From Burkholderia sp. HI2500 (GTDB taxonomy: Bacteria > Pseudomonadota > Gammaproteobacteria > Burkholderiales > Burkholderiaceae), in the NCBI RefSeq assembly GCF_002223055.1, contig NZ_NKFL01000005.1, forward strand, positions 434,001 to 498,000: a DNA stretch of 64,000 bases, in the 5' to 3' direction. This document shows positions 1-9,029 of this stretch, piece by piece. The notes under the pieces are model-generated. The model did no database searches and had not been told where the DNA came from. It saw only the letters and a program-made list of their open reading frames with translations. The translations under genes were made by a program, and so were the position numbers. Every line of letters starts with the position of its first letter. Within the stretch, counting starts at the first letter, position 1.

Positions 1-725
1 ACGCATTTCGCTTTGCCGGCAGCACCTTTCGCGTGTTCAACAGCCGGGCGCTTCCCGAAGGCAAGATCAAGGACGGAACCAACTTTGCGCAGGATGCGCG
101 CGGCAATTGGTTCTTGAACATCGTGATCGAGATGCCAGATGTTCAGGCCCGCCCGATCCGTTCCGGCGTCGGCATCGATCTCGGCCTGAAAGACTTCGCC
201 ACACTTTCGACGGGCGAGAAGCTGCCGAACGACCGGTTCGGCCAGCGAGCGGCCGATAAGCTGGCAAAGGCCCAGCGAGCGCGAAAGCACAAGCGACATA
301 TCGCGAAATTGCACGCCAAGGTGGCGAATGCGCGTGCTGATTTCCAGCACAAGTTGGCGCTCGATTTGGTGCGGCGCTTCGATTACATCGTGGTCGGCAG
401 CGTGTCGCCCGCGAAACTCGCCACAACCCGGATGGCGAAGAGCGTCTACGACGCATCCTGGTCGTCCTTCCGAAACAAGCTCCGTTACAAGGCGATCGCG
501 CACGGGGCCACGTTCGAGGAAATCGACGAAAGCGGTTCCACCCAGTCCTGTTCGGCGTGCGGGTCGAAAGACAGCACGACGCGGCCGAAAGGTATCGCGG
601 AACTGCGAGTAAGAGAGTGGGCCTGCGATGGCTGTGGTGTCGTGCATGATCGAGATACCAACGCTGCTTTGAACATTCTCCGATGCGGACGTGCATCGCC
701 AGCTGTGGGAATCCGCCCCCTTTAG
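1..725 (+). CDS. tnpB: TnpB (IS200/IS605-family OrfB) RNA-guided nuclease/transposase-associated protein, 5' partial
   Basis: The reading frame is open from base 3 and ends at TAG 723-725, so only the C-terminal ~240 residues are seen; the start lies outside the window. The first RuvC aspartate sits in GIDLGLKDF (Asp codon 177-179), the zinc ribbon is CSACG...CDGCG, and the last RuvC acid is in HDRDTNAAL (about 648-656). TnpB is known as a programmable nuclease using RNA from the element's right end. The usual RuvC-II glutamate (IVVED-type motif) is replaced by VVGSVSP at about 393-413, with a Glu in IDESGSTQ (528-530) as a possible displaced catalytic residue. Downstream DNA looks like the element's right end. 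TnpA, if any, would lie upstream. Confidence 0.9.
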   Translation, partial: AFRFAGSTFRVFNSRALPEGKIKDGTNFAQDARGNWFLNIVIEMPDVQARPIRSGVGIDLGLKDFATLSTGEKLPNDRFGQRAADKLAKAQRARKHKRHIAKLHAKVANARADFQHKLALDLVRRFDYIVVGSVSPAKLATTRMAKSVYDASWSSFRNKLRYKAIAHGATFEEIDESGSTQSCSACGSKDSTTRPKGIAELRVREWACDGCGVVHDRDTNAALNILRCGRASPAVGIRPL

Positions 726-742
726 GCGGCGGAGGACGTCAA
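700..742 (+). mobile_element. Right end of the IS200/IS605-type element, with hairpin
   Basis: Just after and overlapping the tnpB stop is a short hairpin (TCCGCC 712-717 pairing with GGCGGA 728-733), followed by gaggacgtcaa. This resembles IS605-group right ends, which carry a subterminal hairpin and end with TCAA. The probable end at 739-742 coincides with the stop codon of azlC on the other strand. The boundary is inferred from general knowledge of the family, not from comparison with an empty site. Confidence 0.6.
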
Positions 743-1494
743 TCGATTTCCTTTTCGTGCACGGTTTCGGTGCGAATGCGCCGCCAGTCGGCCCGCTCGA
801 CGAAGAAATCGGCCGTGCAGCCGGCCGCGAGCGCGGCGAGCACCGCGAGCGGCAGCGCGAGCCGGTACGGCAGGTCGAACGCGACGAGCGACACGACACC
901 GGCGACCGCGACGGCCGCGAGCGTCGAGCGGTTCGCGACCGCCGACACCATGATGGGGATCAGCGCGAGCGTGCCGGCCAGTTCCAGCCCCCAGCTCGCG
1001 GGAAAGAAGCTCGCGAGCAGGATGCCGGCGAGCGACGACACCTGCCACGACAGCCAGCTCGCGAGCGCCATCCCCCAGAAATACGCTTCCTTGCCGGGCA
1101 CGTGGCCGTACGCAAAGCCCTGTTTCTGGAACAGCAGGTAGATCACGTCGCCGTTGAAATAGCCGATCGCGAGGCGCCGCCAAAGCGGCAGGTAGGAAAA
1201 ATGGGGAGCAAGCCCGGCGCTGAAGATCACGAAGCGCGTGTTGACCATCGCAGCCGTGAGCAGGATGGTCCAGATCGGCAGCTTCGCCGCGAGGAGCGGC
1301 AGCACCGCGAGCTGCGACGAGCCCGCGTAGACCAGCAGCGACATCGCGCTCGCCTGCCAGAGGGTCATGACCGACTTGCTCATCGCGATGCCGGTGACGA
1401 GCCCCCACGAGAAAATCGCCATCAGCGTCGGGGAATAGTCGCGCGCGCCCTGGATCAGCGCGAAGCGGTCGGTGGCGGACAATCGAGCGAGCAT
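739..1494 (-). CDS. azlC: AzlC family branched-chain amino acid permease subunit
   Basis: The 251-residue protein has a short cytoplasmic N-terminus and several hydrophobic segments. The AzlC signatures are in place: GARDYSPTLMAIFSWG near the N-terminus, YAGSSQLA around residue 56, and a region with NTRFVIFSA. AzlC with the small AzlD forms a branched-chain amino acid exporter in the inner membrane. AzlD usually lies directly downstream, but that position holds the end of an IS605-type element; the TGA stop (complement of 739-741) lies within the probable IS terminus. The C-terminal residues may therefore differ from the ancestral protein, and azlD may have been displaced upstream of the window or lost. 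It is divergent from ilvE, which also concerns branched-chain amino acids. Confidence 0.85.
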   Translation of the reverse strand: MLARLSATDRFALIQGARDYSPTLMAIFSWGLVTGIAMSKSVMTLWQASAMSLLVYAGSSQLAVLPLLAAKLPIWTILLTAAMVNTRFVIFSAGLAPHFSYLPLWRRLAIGYFNGDVIYLLFQKQGFAYGHVPGKEAYFWGMALASWLSWQVSSLAGILLASFFPASWGLELAGTLALIPIMVSAVANRSTLAAVAVAGVVSLVAFDLPYRLALPLAVLAALAAGCTADFFVERADWRRIRTETVHEKEID

Positions 1495-1687
1495 GGGAAG
1501 CGGGCCGCAGCGGGCGGTTCGTCGGGGCGCCGGCGCCTCCTGCCGGGTCGACCCTTCGTTATTGGAATCGGTACCGGGCGATTATAGCGCCGGCCCCGCG
1601 CCGACCGACCGGATCGCCTTCAAATGACGCTAAAATATGCGTCTTTCCGGCTCAACGCTGCATACAACCGCATCCCAGGAGAAATCT

Positions 1688-2611
1688 ATGTCAATGGCCG
1701 ACCGCGACGGCAAGATCTGGATGGACGGCAAGCTGATCGACTGGCGCGACGCCAAGATCCACGTCCTGACCCACACGCTGCACTACGGCATGGGCGTCTT
1801 CGAGGGCGTGCGCGCGTACAAGTCGGCCGACGGCAGCACCGCGATCTTCCGCCTGTACGAGCACACGAAACGTCTGCTGAATTCGGCGAAGATCTTCCAG
1901 ATGGACGTGCCGTTCGACCGGGAAACGCTCGAAGCCGCGCAGCTCGCAGTCGTGCGCGAGAACCAGCTCGAGTCGTGCTACCTGCGCCCGATCATCTGGG
2001 TCGGTTCGGAAAAGCTCGGCGTGGCCGCGAAGGGCAACACGATCCACGTCGCGATCGCCGCATGGCCGTGGGGCGCGTACCTCGGCGAGGAAGGCCTCGC
2101 GAAGGGCATCCGCGTGAAGACGTCGTCGTTCACGCGCCACCACGTGAACGTGTCGATGGTGCGCGCGAAGGCGTCGGGCTGGTACGTGAATTCGATCCTC
2201 GCGAACCAGGAAGCCACCGCCGACGGCTACGACGAAGCGCTGCTGCTCGACGTCGACGGCTACGTGTCGGAAGGCTCCGGCGAGAACTTCTTCCTGGTGA
2301 ACAACGGCAAGCTGTACACGCCCGACCTGTCGTCGTGCCTCGACGGCATCACGCGCGATACCGTGATCACGCTCGCGAAGGACGCCGGCATCGAGGTGAT
2401 CGAGAAGCGCATCACGCGCGACGAGGTCTACACGGCCGACGAGGCGTTCTTCACCGGCACGGCCGCTGAAGTCACGCCGATCCGCGAGCTCGACAACCGC
2501 ACGATCGGCAGCGGCGCGCGCGGCCCCGTCACGGAAAAGCTCCAGTCGGCGTTTTTCGATATCGTGTCGGGCAAGAACGCGAAGTACGCGAACTGGCTGA
2601 CGAAGGTCTGA
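1688..2611 (+). CDS. ilvE: Branched-chain amino acid aminotransferase IlvE
   Basis: A class IV PLP-dependent aminotransferase of 307 residues, the normal IlvE length. It catalyses the last step of valine, leucine and isoleucine synthesis, with glutamate as amino donor. Family motifs are YGMGVFEGVRAY (residues 33-44), the likely Schiff-base Lys161 in VRAKASGWY, and EGSGENFFLV near 195-204. An in-frame upstream ATG at 1637 exists, but ATG 1688 is preceded by AGGAG at the right spacing and gives the family N-terminus (MSMADRDGKIW). It is followed after 50 bases by a zinc-finger gene and then waaF on the same strand, probably one transcription unit. Confidence 0.96.
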   Translation: MSMADRDGKIWMDGKLIDWRDAKIHVLTHTLHYGMGVFEGVRAYKSADGSTAIFRLYEHTKRLLNSAKIFQMDVPFDRETLEAAQLAVVRENQLESCYLRPIIWVGSEKLGVAAKGNTIHVAIAAWPWGAYLGEEGLAKGIRVKTSSFTRHHVNVSMVRAKASGWYVNSILANQEATADGYDEALLLDVDGYVSEGSGENFFLVNNGKLYTPDLSSCLDGITRDTVITLAKDAGIEVIEKRITRDEVYTADEAFFTGTAAEVTPIRELDNRTIGSGARGPVTEKLQSAFFDIVSGKNAKYANWLTKV

Positions 2612-2661
2612 GCGCGCCGCGCCACCGACCGCCCCACAAAAGAGTGATAAGAGAAAGTCTC

Positions 2662-2856
2662 ATGAGTGAAATCAAGGAAATGCCGCTGGTCGAGCTGACG
2701 GCCAAGGATCTTCCCGCGTACTGCCCGAACCCGGCCATGGCGCGCTGGAGCGCCCACCCGCGCGTCTTCATCGACGTCTCGCACGGCGAGGCACGCTGCC
2801 CGTACTGCGGCACGCGCTACAAGCTGCGTGACGGCGAGGTCGTCAAGGGCCACTGA
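2662..2856 (+). CDS. Small zinc-finger (zf-CHCC type) protein
   Basis: A 64-residue protein starting at ATG 2662. It holds a possible metal site: Cys in AYCPNP, a central histidine (VFIDVSHGEA), and a CPYCGTRY knuckle near the C-terminus. This pattern matches the small zf-CHCC proteins of beta-proteobacteria, related to the zinc domain of the complex I subunit NDUFS6. Function in bacteria is not established. It lies between ilvE and waaF on the same strand, an arrangement I recall as conserved in Burkholderia. A weak purine-rich stretch (gagaaag) precedes the start. Confidence 0.85.
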   Translation: MSEIKEMPLVELTAKDLPAYCPNPAMARWSAHPRVFIDVSHGEARCPYCGTRYKLRDGEVVKGH

Positions 2857-3006
2857 GCCCCGGCGGCCGGGCCTGCAGGCTGATGCAGGCCCGCCGATCG
2901 CCCAGGCGGCGCAGCCGGATTGCCGGCGCGCCGCCGTTCTCCATTCTGGCAACCCGAACGCGGCGCCTGAGCGCCGTGCTTCATTACGACATCGGAAGTC
3001 GACCTG

Positions 3007-4044
3007 ATGCGTCGAGCGCTGGTTATCGCACCGAACTGGATCGGTGACGCATTGATGGCGCAGCCGCTTTTTGCGCTGCTGAAGAAAAACCATCCCCGCA
3101 TCGCGATCGATGCCGTCGCGCCCTCGTGGGTCGCGCCCGTGCTCGAGCGGATGCCCGAGATCCACGATGTCTACGCGACCGATCTCGCGCACGGCAAGCT
3201 GCAACTGCTGCGCCGCTGGCAGCTCGCGAGCGACCTGCGCGACGTCGGCTACGACGCGGCGTACGTGCTGCCGAACTCGCTGAAATCCGCGGTGATCCCG
3301 TGGCTCGCGAACATCCCGCTGCGGGTCGGCTACACGGGCGAGCACCGCTACGGGCTGCTGAACGTGCGGCACGCGAACCCGGACAAATCGGGCGAGCGGC
3401 CGCCGATGACGGCCCACTACGCGGCGCTTGCATACGCGCCGGGCGCGAAGCTGCCCGAGTCGATGAAGACACTGCCCGCGCCGCGCCTCGACGCCGATCT
3501 CAACGAGACGGCGCGCGTGTCCGCACGTTTCAATCTCGATACGCGCAAGCCGCTCGTCGTGTTCTGCCCGGGCGCGGAATACGGCCCGGCCAAGCGCTGG
3601 CCGCCCGAGCACTTCGCGTCGCTCGCCACCATCGTCCACCAGTCGTTCCCGTACACGCAGATCGTCGCGCTCGGCTCGCAGAAGGACGCCGCGGCCGCGC
3701 AGGCGATCGCCGACCACGCGCCGAACGTGCGCAACCTGTGCGGGCAGACGTCGCTGTCGGAGGCGTGCGCGCTGATCGCGCGCGCGAACGCGGTGGTCAC
3801 CAACGATTCGGGGCTGATGCACGTTGCCGCCGCGCTACGCCGGCCGCTCGTCGCGCTGTACGGATCGACCGATCCGCGCCACACCCCTCCGCTGTCGGAC
3901 CTGGCGAAGGTACAATGGCTTCATCTCGAATGCAGTCCCTGCTTCGAACGCGAGTGCCCGCTCGGCCACCTGAAGTGCCTGCGCGAACTCGGTCCCGAGC
4001 AGGTATTCGGCGATTTGCGCGGCATGCTCGTCGGGCAGCGCTGA
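3007..4044 (+). CDS. waaF: Lipopolysaccharide heptosyltransferase II (WaaF)
   Basis: A GT9-family glycosyltransferase of 345 residues, the normal WaaF length. It transfers the second L-glycero-D-manno-heptose from ADP-heptose onto heptose I of the LPS inner core, on the cytoplasmic face of the inner membrane. The N-terminal domain opens with APNWIGDALMAQP. The C-terminal nucleotide-sugar half has CPGAEYGPAKRWP (about 180-193) and VTNDSGLMHVAAAL with LYGSTDPRHTPP. Near the C-terminus the cysteine-containing CSPCFERECPLGHLKCL motif is typical of WaaF. It is probably cotranscribed with the zinc-finger gene upstream. Confidence 0.95.
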   Translation: MRRALVIAPNWIGDALMAQPLFALLKKNHPRIAIDAVAPSWVAPVLERMPEIHDVYATDLAHGKLQLLRRWQLASDLRDVGYDAAYVLPNSLKSAVIPWLANIPLRVGYTGEHRYGLLNVRHANPDKSGERPPMTAHYAALAYAPGAKLPESMKTLPAPRLDADLNETARVSARFNLDTRKPLVVFCPGAEYGPAKRWPPEHFASLATIVHQSFPYTQIVALGSQKDAAAAQAIADHAPNVRNLCGQTSLSEACALIARANAVVTNDSGLMHVAAALRRPLVALYGSTDPRHTPPLSDLAKVQWLHLECSPCFERECPLGHLKCLRELGPEQVFGDLRGMLVGQR

Positions 4045-4159
4045 CCCTGGCCGGCAGCGTCGCACGGCGCGCCGGGCAATCCGATTCACCGGTGTACGGC
4101 GGCTCCATCCGGGCCGCCGTGCTGAATACGGCGCGCGACGCGCGCGAGAGATAACCCCG

Positions 4160-4606
4160 ATGCCACGTTTTGCCCGCCTCTTCGAAGCCGCCGCCGATAC
4201 GCTGAACGCCTACTACCAGGCCGTCGCCGATGCCAATCTCGACGCGCTGCTGGGACTGTGGATCGACGAGGATTTCGCCAGCTGCGTATGGGCGGACGGC
4301 GAGCATCTGCACGGCCTCGACCAGATCCGCAGCGGGCTCGCCAACCGGCTCGCCACGCGCCCCGTGACGATCGAGCCGCTCGACATCCGCGTGTACGACA
4401 GCCTCGGCACGGTCGTCTATACGATCGCCGAAGCGCATCAGCAGGCCGACCTGACGGCCGAACCCGACATGGTTTTCGCGACGTACGTGATGATTCACGA
4501 ACGTGGCGAATGGCGCATCGCGCACATTCACGCGAGCCCGATTCCCGAACAAGCGGCCGGACAATTCGCCGCGAAGATCCGTCATGGGCAGGGTCCGCTG
4601 CACTGA
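4160..4606 (+). CDS. NTF2/SnoaL-like fold protein (DUF4440-like), function unknown
   Basis: A 148-residue protein. The N-terminal helices (LFEAAADTLNAYYQAVADANLDALLGLWID) are followed by alternating strands including DFASCVWADGEHLHGLDQIRSGL and a closing FATYVMIHERGEWRIAHIHASPI. This is the pattern of the cone-shaped NTF2-like fold (SnoaL/DUF4440, ketosteroid isomerase-like). Members include enzymes and ligand-binding proteins, so no reaction is assigned. It follows waaF by 115 bases and precedes the YheT hydrolase gene by 34 bases on the same strand, probably within one operon. Confidence 0.75.
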   Translation: MPRFARLFEAAADTLNAYYQAVADANLDALLGLWIDEDFASCVWADGEHLHGLDQIRSGLANRLATRPVTIEPLDIRVYDSLGTVVYTIAEAHQQADLTAEPDMVFATYVMIHERGEWRIAHIHASPIPEQAAGQFAAKIRHGQGPLH

Positions 4607-4640
4607 CGAAAAGACGAAGCAACGCATACGCGGGGCGATC

Positions 4641-5678
4641 ATGAGTACGGCTTCTCCGCCCACCTCGCCGCTGACCGGGGCCCCGGCCCCCGACGACGAC
4701 ATACTGCGCTATCGCGCACCACGCTGGCTGCCCAACAGCCATGCGCAAACCATCGTGCCCGCGCTGTTCGCGCGGCGTCCCGTCGTCGCCTACCGACGAG
4801 AGCGATGGGAAACCCCCGATCACGACTTCATCGATCTCGACTGGGTCGCGCATCTCGACAGCGCGGCGCCGGCGCCCGATGCGCCGCTGTTCGTGCTGTT
4901 CCACGGCCTCGAAGGCAGCTCCGGCTCGCACTACGCGCTCGCGATGATGGCCGCCGCGCGCGCGAAGGGCTGGCACGCCGTCGTGCCGCACTTCCGCAGT
5001 TGCAGCGGCGAGATCAACCGCCAGCCGCGCTTCTACCATCTCGCCGACAGCGCCGAGGTCGACTGGATCCTGCGCCGGCTCGCCGCGCAGCATCGCGGGC
5101 CGCTCGTCGCGGCCGGTGTGTCGCTCGGCGGCAACGTGCTGCTGCGCTGGCTCGGCGAGCATCGCAGCGACACGTCGATCCTGCGGGCGGCCGCCGCGAT
5201 CTCGACGCCGATCGACGTGCACGCCGGCGGGCGCGCGCTGTCGCAAGGCTTTGCGATGGTCTACACGCGCAGCTTCCTGAAGACGCTCAAGCGCAAGGCA
5301 CTCGCGAAGCTCGACCAGTACCCGGGGCTGTTCGACCGCGACGCCATGCTGCAGGCCGTGACGATGCGCGACTTCGACGAAGTCGTGACCGCGCCGCTGC
5401 ACGGTTTCGCGAACGCCGACGACTACTGGACGAAGGCGACGACACGGCCGCTGCTGCCCGCGATCGATGTGCCGACGCTGATCCTCAACGCCCGCAACGA
5501 CCCGTTCCTGCCTGAATCGGCGCTACCGGGCCCGGCCGACGTATCGCCGGCCGTCGAGCTCGACCAGCCTGCGGCCGGCGGGCACGCGGGATTCATGACC
5601 GGGCCGTTCCCCGGCCGCCTCGACTGGCTGTCGGCGCGGGTGTTCGGCTATTGCTCCAAATTCGTCGACCATGGATGA
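4641..5678 (+). CDS. yheT: YheT family alpha/beta-hydrolase
   Basis: A 345-residue protein of the YheT/EMB8 group of alpha/beta-fold hydrolases. It carries RAPRWLPNSHAQTIVPAL near the N-terminus, LFHGLEGSSGSHYA (oxyanion region), VVPHFRSCSGEINR, and the nucleophile elbow GVSLGGNVLLRWLGE. A late His in GGHAGF is the probable catalytic base. The natural substrate is unknown; relatives act on short-chain esters. ATG 4641 gives the family N-terminus; an upstream in-frame start would overlap the preceding gene. Its 3' end overlaps the next gene by 8 bases, which indicates translational coupling. Confidence 0.88.
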   Translation: MSTASPPTSPLTGAPAPDDDILRYRAPRWLPNSHAQTIVPALFARRPVVAYRRERWETPDHDFIDLDWVAHLDSAAPAPDAPLFVLFHGLEGSSGSHYALAMMAAARAKGWHAVVPHFRSCSGEINRQPRFYHLADSAEVDWILRRLAAQHRGPLVAAGVSLGGNVLLRWLGEHRSDTSILRAAAAISTPIDVHAGGRALSQGFAMVYTRSFLKTLKRKALAKLDQYPGLFDRDAMLQAVTMRDFDEVVTAPLHGFANADDYWTKATTRPLLPAIDVPTLILNARNDPFLPESALPGPADVSPAVELDQPAAGGHAGFMTGPFPGRLDWLSARVFGYCSKFVDHG

Positions 5679-6258
5679 CATCGTCACGCAGGCCCTCGCC
5701 AAGTGGCCGAACGTGCCGCACTGTACCGGCTGGCTGCTGCTCGACCGGCGCGGCGAATGGCGGCTGCGCGACGACGCGGCGCAGGCGGCCGGCGAACTCG
5801 GCTCGCCGATCCGGCATGCGGCGCTGAACGCGTTCATCGGCCGCAACTACGAATGCGATGCGCAGGGCCAGTGGTTCTTCCAGAACGGGCCGCAGCGCGT
5901 GTACGTCGAGCTCGCCTATACACCGTGGATCGTCCGGCTCGCCGAGCGCGACGGGCAGCTCACGCTCACCGACCAGACCGGCGCGCCGTTCGAACCGGAC
6001 GAAGCCTGGCTCGACGACGCGGGCGGCGTGCTGTTTCGCGCGGCCGGCACGCCGCCGCGCATCGCGGCGCTGCACGATCACGACCTCGGGCTGTTCGCCG
6101 ATCATGCGGATTTCGATGCCGCGCCGCCCGTGCTGCGCTGGCGCGACGGCCGCACGCTGCCGCTCGGCAGCATCGTCGGTGCGGACGTGCCCGCGCGGTT
6201 CGGCTACGTCGCCAGCCCGGCGCAACAGGCCCGCAATACGGCTGACAGCGGCAACTGA
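5671..6258 (+). CDS. Conserved beta-proteobacterial protein (DUF2946-like), function unknown
   Basis: A 195-residue soluble protein beginning MDDIVTQALAKWPNVPHC. It has many aromatic and acidic residues and no evident catalytic motif. I recall this family (annotated under a DUF number, probably DUF2946) following YheT in Burkholderia and Bordetella, but the number is from memory. Its start overlaps the end of the YheT-family gene by 8 bases, so the two are probably coexpressed. No signal peptide or membrane segment is visible. The gene converges on the M48 protease gene, 39 bases away. Confidence 0.7.
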   Translation: MDDIVTQALAKWPNVPHCTGWLLLDRRGEWRLRDDAAQAAGELGSPIRHAALNAFIGRNYECDAQGQWFFQNGPQRVYVELAYTPWIVRLAERDGQLTLTDQTGAPFEPDEAWLDDAGGVLFRAAGTPPRIAALHDHDLGLFADHADFDAAPPVLRWRDGRTLPLGSIVGADVPARFGYVASPAQQARNTADSGN

Positions 6259-6297
6259 CCCGCAGCGGCCGCGCCCGCGCTTCCCGAGTATCGGCCG

Positions 6298-7992
6298 CTA
6301 CCCGCGGCCATTCTTCTCGTCTTCGCGCTCTTCCTTGTAGCGCGCCTCGAATTCCAGCAGCCGCGCGCCGATCATCGACTGCTCGTAGAACGACACGTCC
6401 TTCGCGTCGCGCGCTTCCTTCAGCTGGCGAATCGCCGACGGCCACGCGCCGTCGAGCGCGAGCTTCTCCGCGAGCGCGCGGCGCCGCGCCAGCAGGTCAC
6501 CCTTGCCGTCGCTCGCCTTCGCGAGATAGTCCCACCAGTCCGGCTGCTCGGGGTCGGCCTTCGCCTGCGCGCGTGCCTGCGCCTGCGCTTCCGCGAAACG
6601 GCGCGCCGCGATCAGCGCCTGAAGATGCGCGACGATCGCCGCGTGCGACGCCGGCCAGCGCCGCTGCGCGAGCGCCGCGAGCCGCACCGCGTCGTCGGCC
6701 CGCCCCGCGCGGCGCGCGATGTCGGCGGCCAGGACGTCGAGGCTCGGCGAGCCCGTCGCCGGATCGTCCTCACGCCGCTCGCGGGCGTCGAACGCACTGC
6801 GTGCCGACGCGAGCGCCTTGCCGGCCGCGTCGTACTCGCCGAGCAGCGCATCCGCGAGTGCGATGCCGTACCAGTTCGCCGCGACGTTCGGCGCGGTGCG
6901 ATCGTCGATCTCGAACTGCATTCGCCGCGCCTCGGCCGCGATGTCGGTCGGCGCGCGGTTCTGCAGGACGCGCAGCCGCGCGCGCACGAACCCGTATTCG
7001 GGCGACTGGCGCGGCTGCCGGTACGGCGCGCGGCGCGCGCGATCCTCCATGTCGGCGATCCGCTCGCCGGTCAGCGGGTGCGTACGCGCGTAGGCCGGCA
7101 CGCCCGCATCGCCCATCGACGCGCGGTCGAGCCGCTCGAAGAAGCCCGGCATCCCGTATGGGTCATAGCCCGCGCCCGCGAGCAGCTGAAAGCCGACGCG
7201 ATCGGCCTCGCGCTCGGCCGAACGCGAGAAGCGCAGCTGGTTGTCCACCGCATACGCCTGCCCGCCCATCGCGATCGCACTACCGAGGTCGCCGCTTCTC
7301 GCGAGCACGCCGGCCAGCACACCGAGCAGCATCGTCGCGAGCGCCGTGTAGCCGGTCTTCTCATTCGCGCCGATCATCCGCGCGATGTGCCGCTGCAGCA
7401 CGTGCCCCATCTCGTGGCCGACCACCGATGCGAGTTCCGACTCCGTCTGTGTCGTGACGACGAGGCCGCTGTTGATCCCGATGAAGCCGCCCGGCATCGA
7501 GAATGCGTTGATCTGCGGATCGCGCACCGGGAACAGGTCGAAGTCCGGCGTGTAGCCGCCGATGAAGCGCGCGGCCGCCGCGGCCGCGAGCCGCGCCGCC
7601 ATCGCGTTCAGGTAGTCGCGCACGAGCCAGTCGTCGAGATAGTCGGGATCGCGCCGCACTTCGCGCATCACGCGCTCGCCGAGCCGGCGCTCGGCCTGCG
7701 GCGTCAGCGAACCGCCGGAGCCGTCGCCCAGGTCGGGCAGCTCCAGCGAGCGAAGCGGCGCGCGCAGGCTCGCGGCCGGTGCCGACGCGCCGCCTGCGTC
7801 CGAAAACCGGCTCTCCGCGCCGCCGTACGTGCCGAACACGCCGGCCGCGATGCCGGACGGCACGGTGGAAATCGACCGCGCGCCGCCGGCCGCCGATTCG
7901 AGCGGCGGCGCGGACGCGCTCTGCGCACGGCCGCTCGGAGGCAATGCGAGCGCCACCGACAGCGACACGGCAAGCAACTGTTTGACACGCAT
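6298..7992 (-). CDS. Periplasmic M48-family metalloprotease with C-terminal TPR-like helices (BepA-like)
   Basis: A 564-residue precursor. ATG at 7992 gives a signal peptide (MRVKQLLAVSLSVALALP, cleavage probably after GRAQS). The zinc site is H193-E194-M-G-H197 in VVGHEMGHVLQRH; the third ligand is probably in the SRSAEREAD motif. The C-terminal ~250 residues are Ala/Arg-rich helices like the TPR repeats of BepA/YfgC, which degrades misassembled outer-membrane proteins such as LptD. The length is close to BepA plus an extended Ser/Ala-rich N-terminal linker. It converges on the gene at 5671 and is divergent from moaC. The BepA role is inferred from architecture. Confidence 0.88.
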   Translation of the reverse strand: MRVKQLLAVSLSVALALPPSGRAQSASAPPLESAAGGARSISTVPSGIAAGVFGTYGGAESRFSDAGGASAPAASLRAPLRSLELPDLGDGSGGSLTPQAERRLGERVMREVRRDPDYLDDWLVRDYLNAMAARLAAAAAARFIGGYTPDFDLFPVRDPQINAFSMPGGFIGINSGLVVTTQTESELASVVGHEMGHVLQRHIARMIGANEKTGYTALATMLLGVLAGVLARSGDLGSAIAMGGQAYAVDNQLRFSRSAEREADRVGFQLLAGAGYDPYGMPGFFERLDRASMGDAGVPAYARTHPLTGERIADMEDRARRAPYRQPRQSPEYGFVRARLRVLQNRAPTDIAAEARRMQFEIDDRTAPNVAANWYGIALADALLGEYDAAGKALASARSAFDARERREDDPATGSPSLDVLAADIARRAGRADDAVRLAALAQRRWPASHAAIVAHLQALIAARRFAEAQAQARAQAKADPEQPDWWDYLAKASDGKGDLLARRRALAEKLALDGAWPSAIRQLKEARDAKDVSFYEQSMIGARLLEFEARYKEEREDEKNGRG

Positions 7993-8262
7993 GGCAGGAT
8001 GAAAACGACGCCGTCCCGCGCGCCGGGCGCGCATCGCGGCGTTTGGTCTGAATATTCGGGCCATTGTACCGGCGGCAGCGTGACTGTCCCGTTCGACATG
8101 GACGCCATCTGCGTCCCCGGCGCCGCGTATGCCACTGCTATGATAGGCGCCCGTTGAACCGTTGGATCGGATCGGGGCGCAGAGACGGGATTCGATGCCC
8201 CGGCCAATCGCGATGCGCGATCGCGGGACGTGCTCGCGCACGCCGTTCCACTAGAGGAAGAC

Positions 8263-8742
8263 ATGTCAGGACTCACCCATTTCGACGCCGCCGGCCATGC
8301 GCACATGGTCGACGTCGGCGGCAAGCAGGAAACCCAACGCATCGCGATCGCGCGCGGCACGATCCGGATGCTGCCGGCCACGTTCGCGCTGATCCGCGAC
8401 GGCAAGGCCAAGAAAGGCGATGTGCTCGGCGTCGCGCGCATCGCGGCCATCCAGGGCGCCAAGCGCACGGCCGACCTGATCCCGCTGTGCCATCCGCTCG
8501 CGCTGACGCGCGTGGCCGTCGAGTTCGAACTCGACGACGCGTTGCCCGGCGTCCACTGCGTCGTGCAGGTCGAGACGTTCGGGCGCACCGGCGTCGAGAT
8601 GGAAGCGCTGACCGCCGTGCAGGTCGGGCTGCTGACCGTCTACGACATGTGCAAGGCCGTCGATCGCGGGATGGTGATCACCGACGTGAGCGTGCGCGAG
8701 AAACGCGGCGGGAAGTCGGGGGACTGGAAGGCGGAGGAATAA
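8263..8742 (+). CDS. moaC: Cyclic pyranopterin monophosphate synthase MoaC
   Basis: A 159-residue protein, the normal MoaC length. With MoaA it makes cyclic pyranopterin monophosphate, the first step of molybdenum cofactor synthesis, in the cytoplasm. Family motifs seen are [14 protein letters not shown] at the N-terminus, [14 protein letters not shown], the substrate-binding [19 protein letters not shown] and the active-site [14 protein letters not shown] 8263 was chosen because it gives the standard N-terminus ([11 protein letters not shown]) and follows gaggaag. No other moa gene is nearby. Downstream lies the accessory island. Confidence 0.96.
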   Translation: MSGLTHFDAAGHAHMVDVGGKQETQRIAIARGTIRMLPATFALIRDGKAKKGDVLGVARIAAIQGAKRTADLIPLCHPLALTRVAVEFELDDALPGVHCVVQVETFGRTGVEMEALTAVQVGLLTVYDMCKAVDRGMVITDVSVREKRGGKSGDWKAEE

Positions 8743-9029
8743 GACTCCGTTTCGTAAATCCTTTCTTCGATTCCATACCGGCCACCCCGGTATCACCTTC
8801 GTTTGACGAAATCGCCTCGAATCTGACTGCTAGCATACGAAAAATCGATCTTGTCCCACTCCGGTCTCACAAGAAACTGGAATGGCTTCAATTCTGAGGC
8901 TGGCCCAATTTCCGTCCCAGTCTTAGTTGGAAAATTCCGGCTCTTCGGGGCGGGCCGAACCGGCCCGATCGGTGCACTGGCGGGCGAATTCCGCCGATGC
9001 GCACCGTAATGCACTCGCACTTCCGTGAT

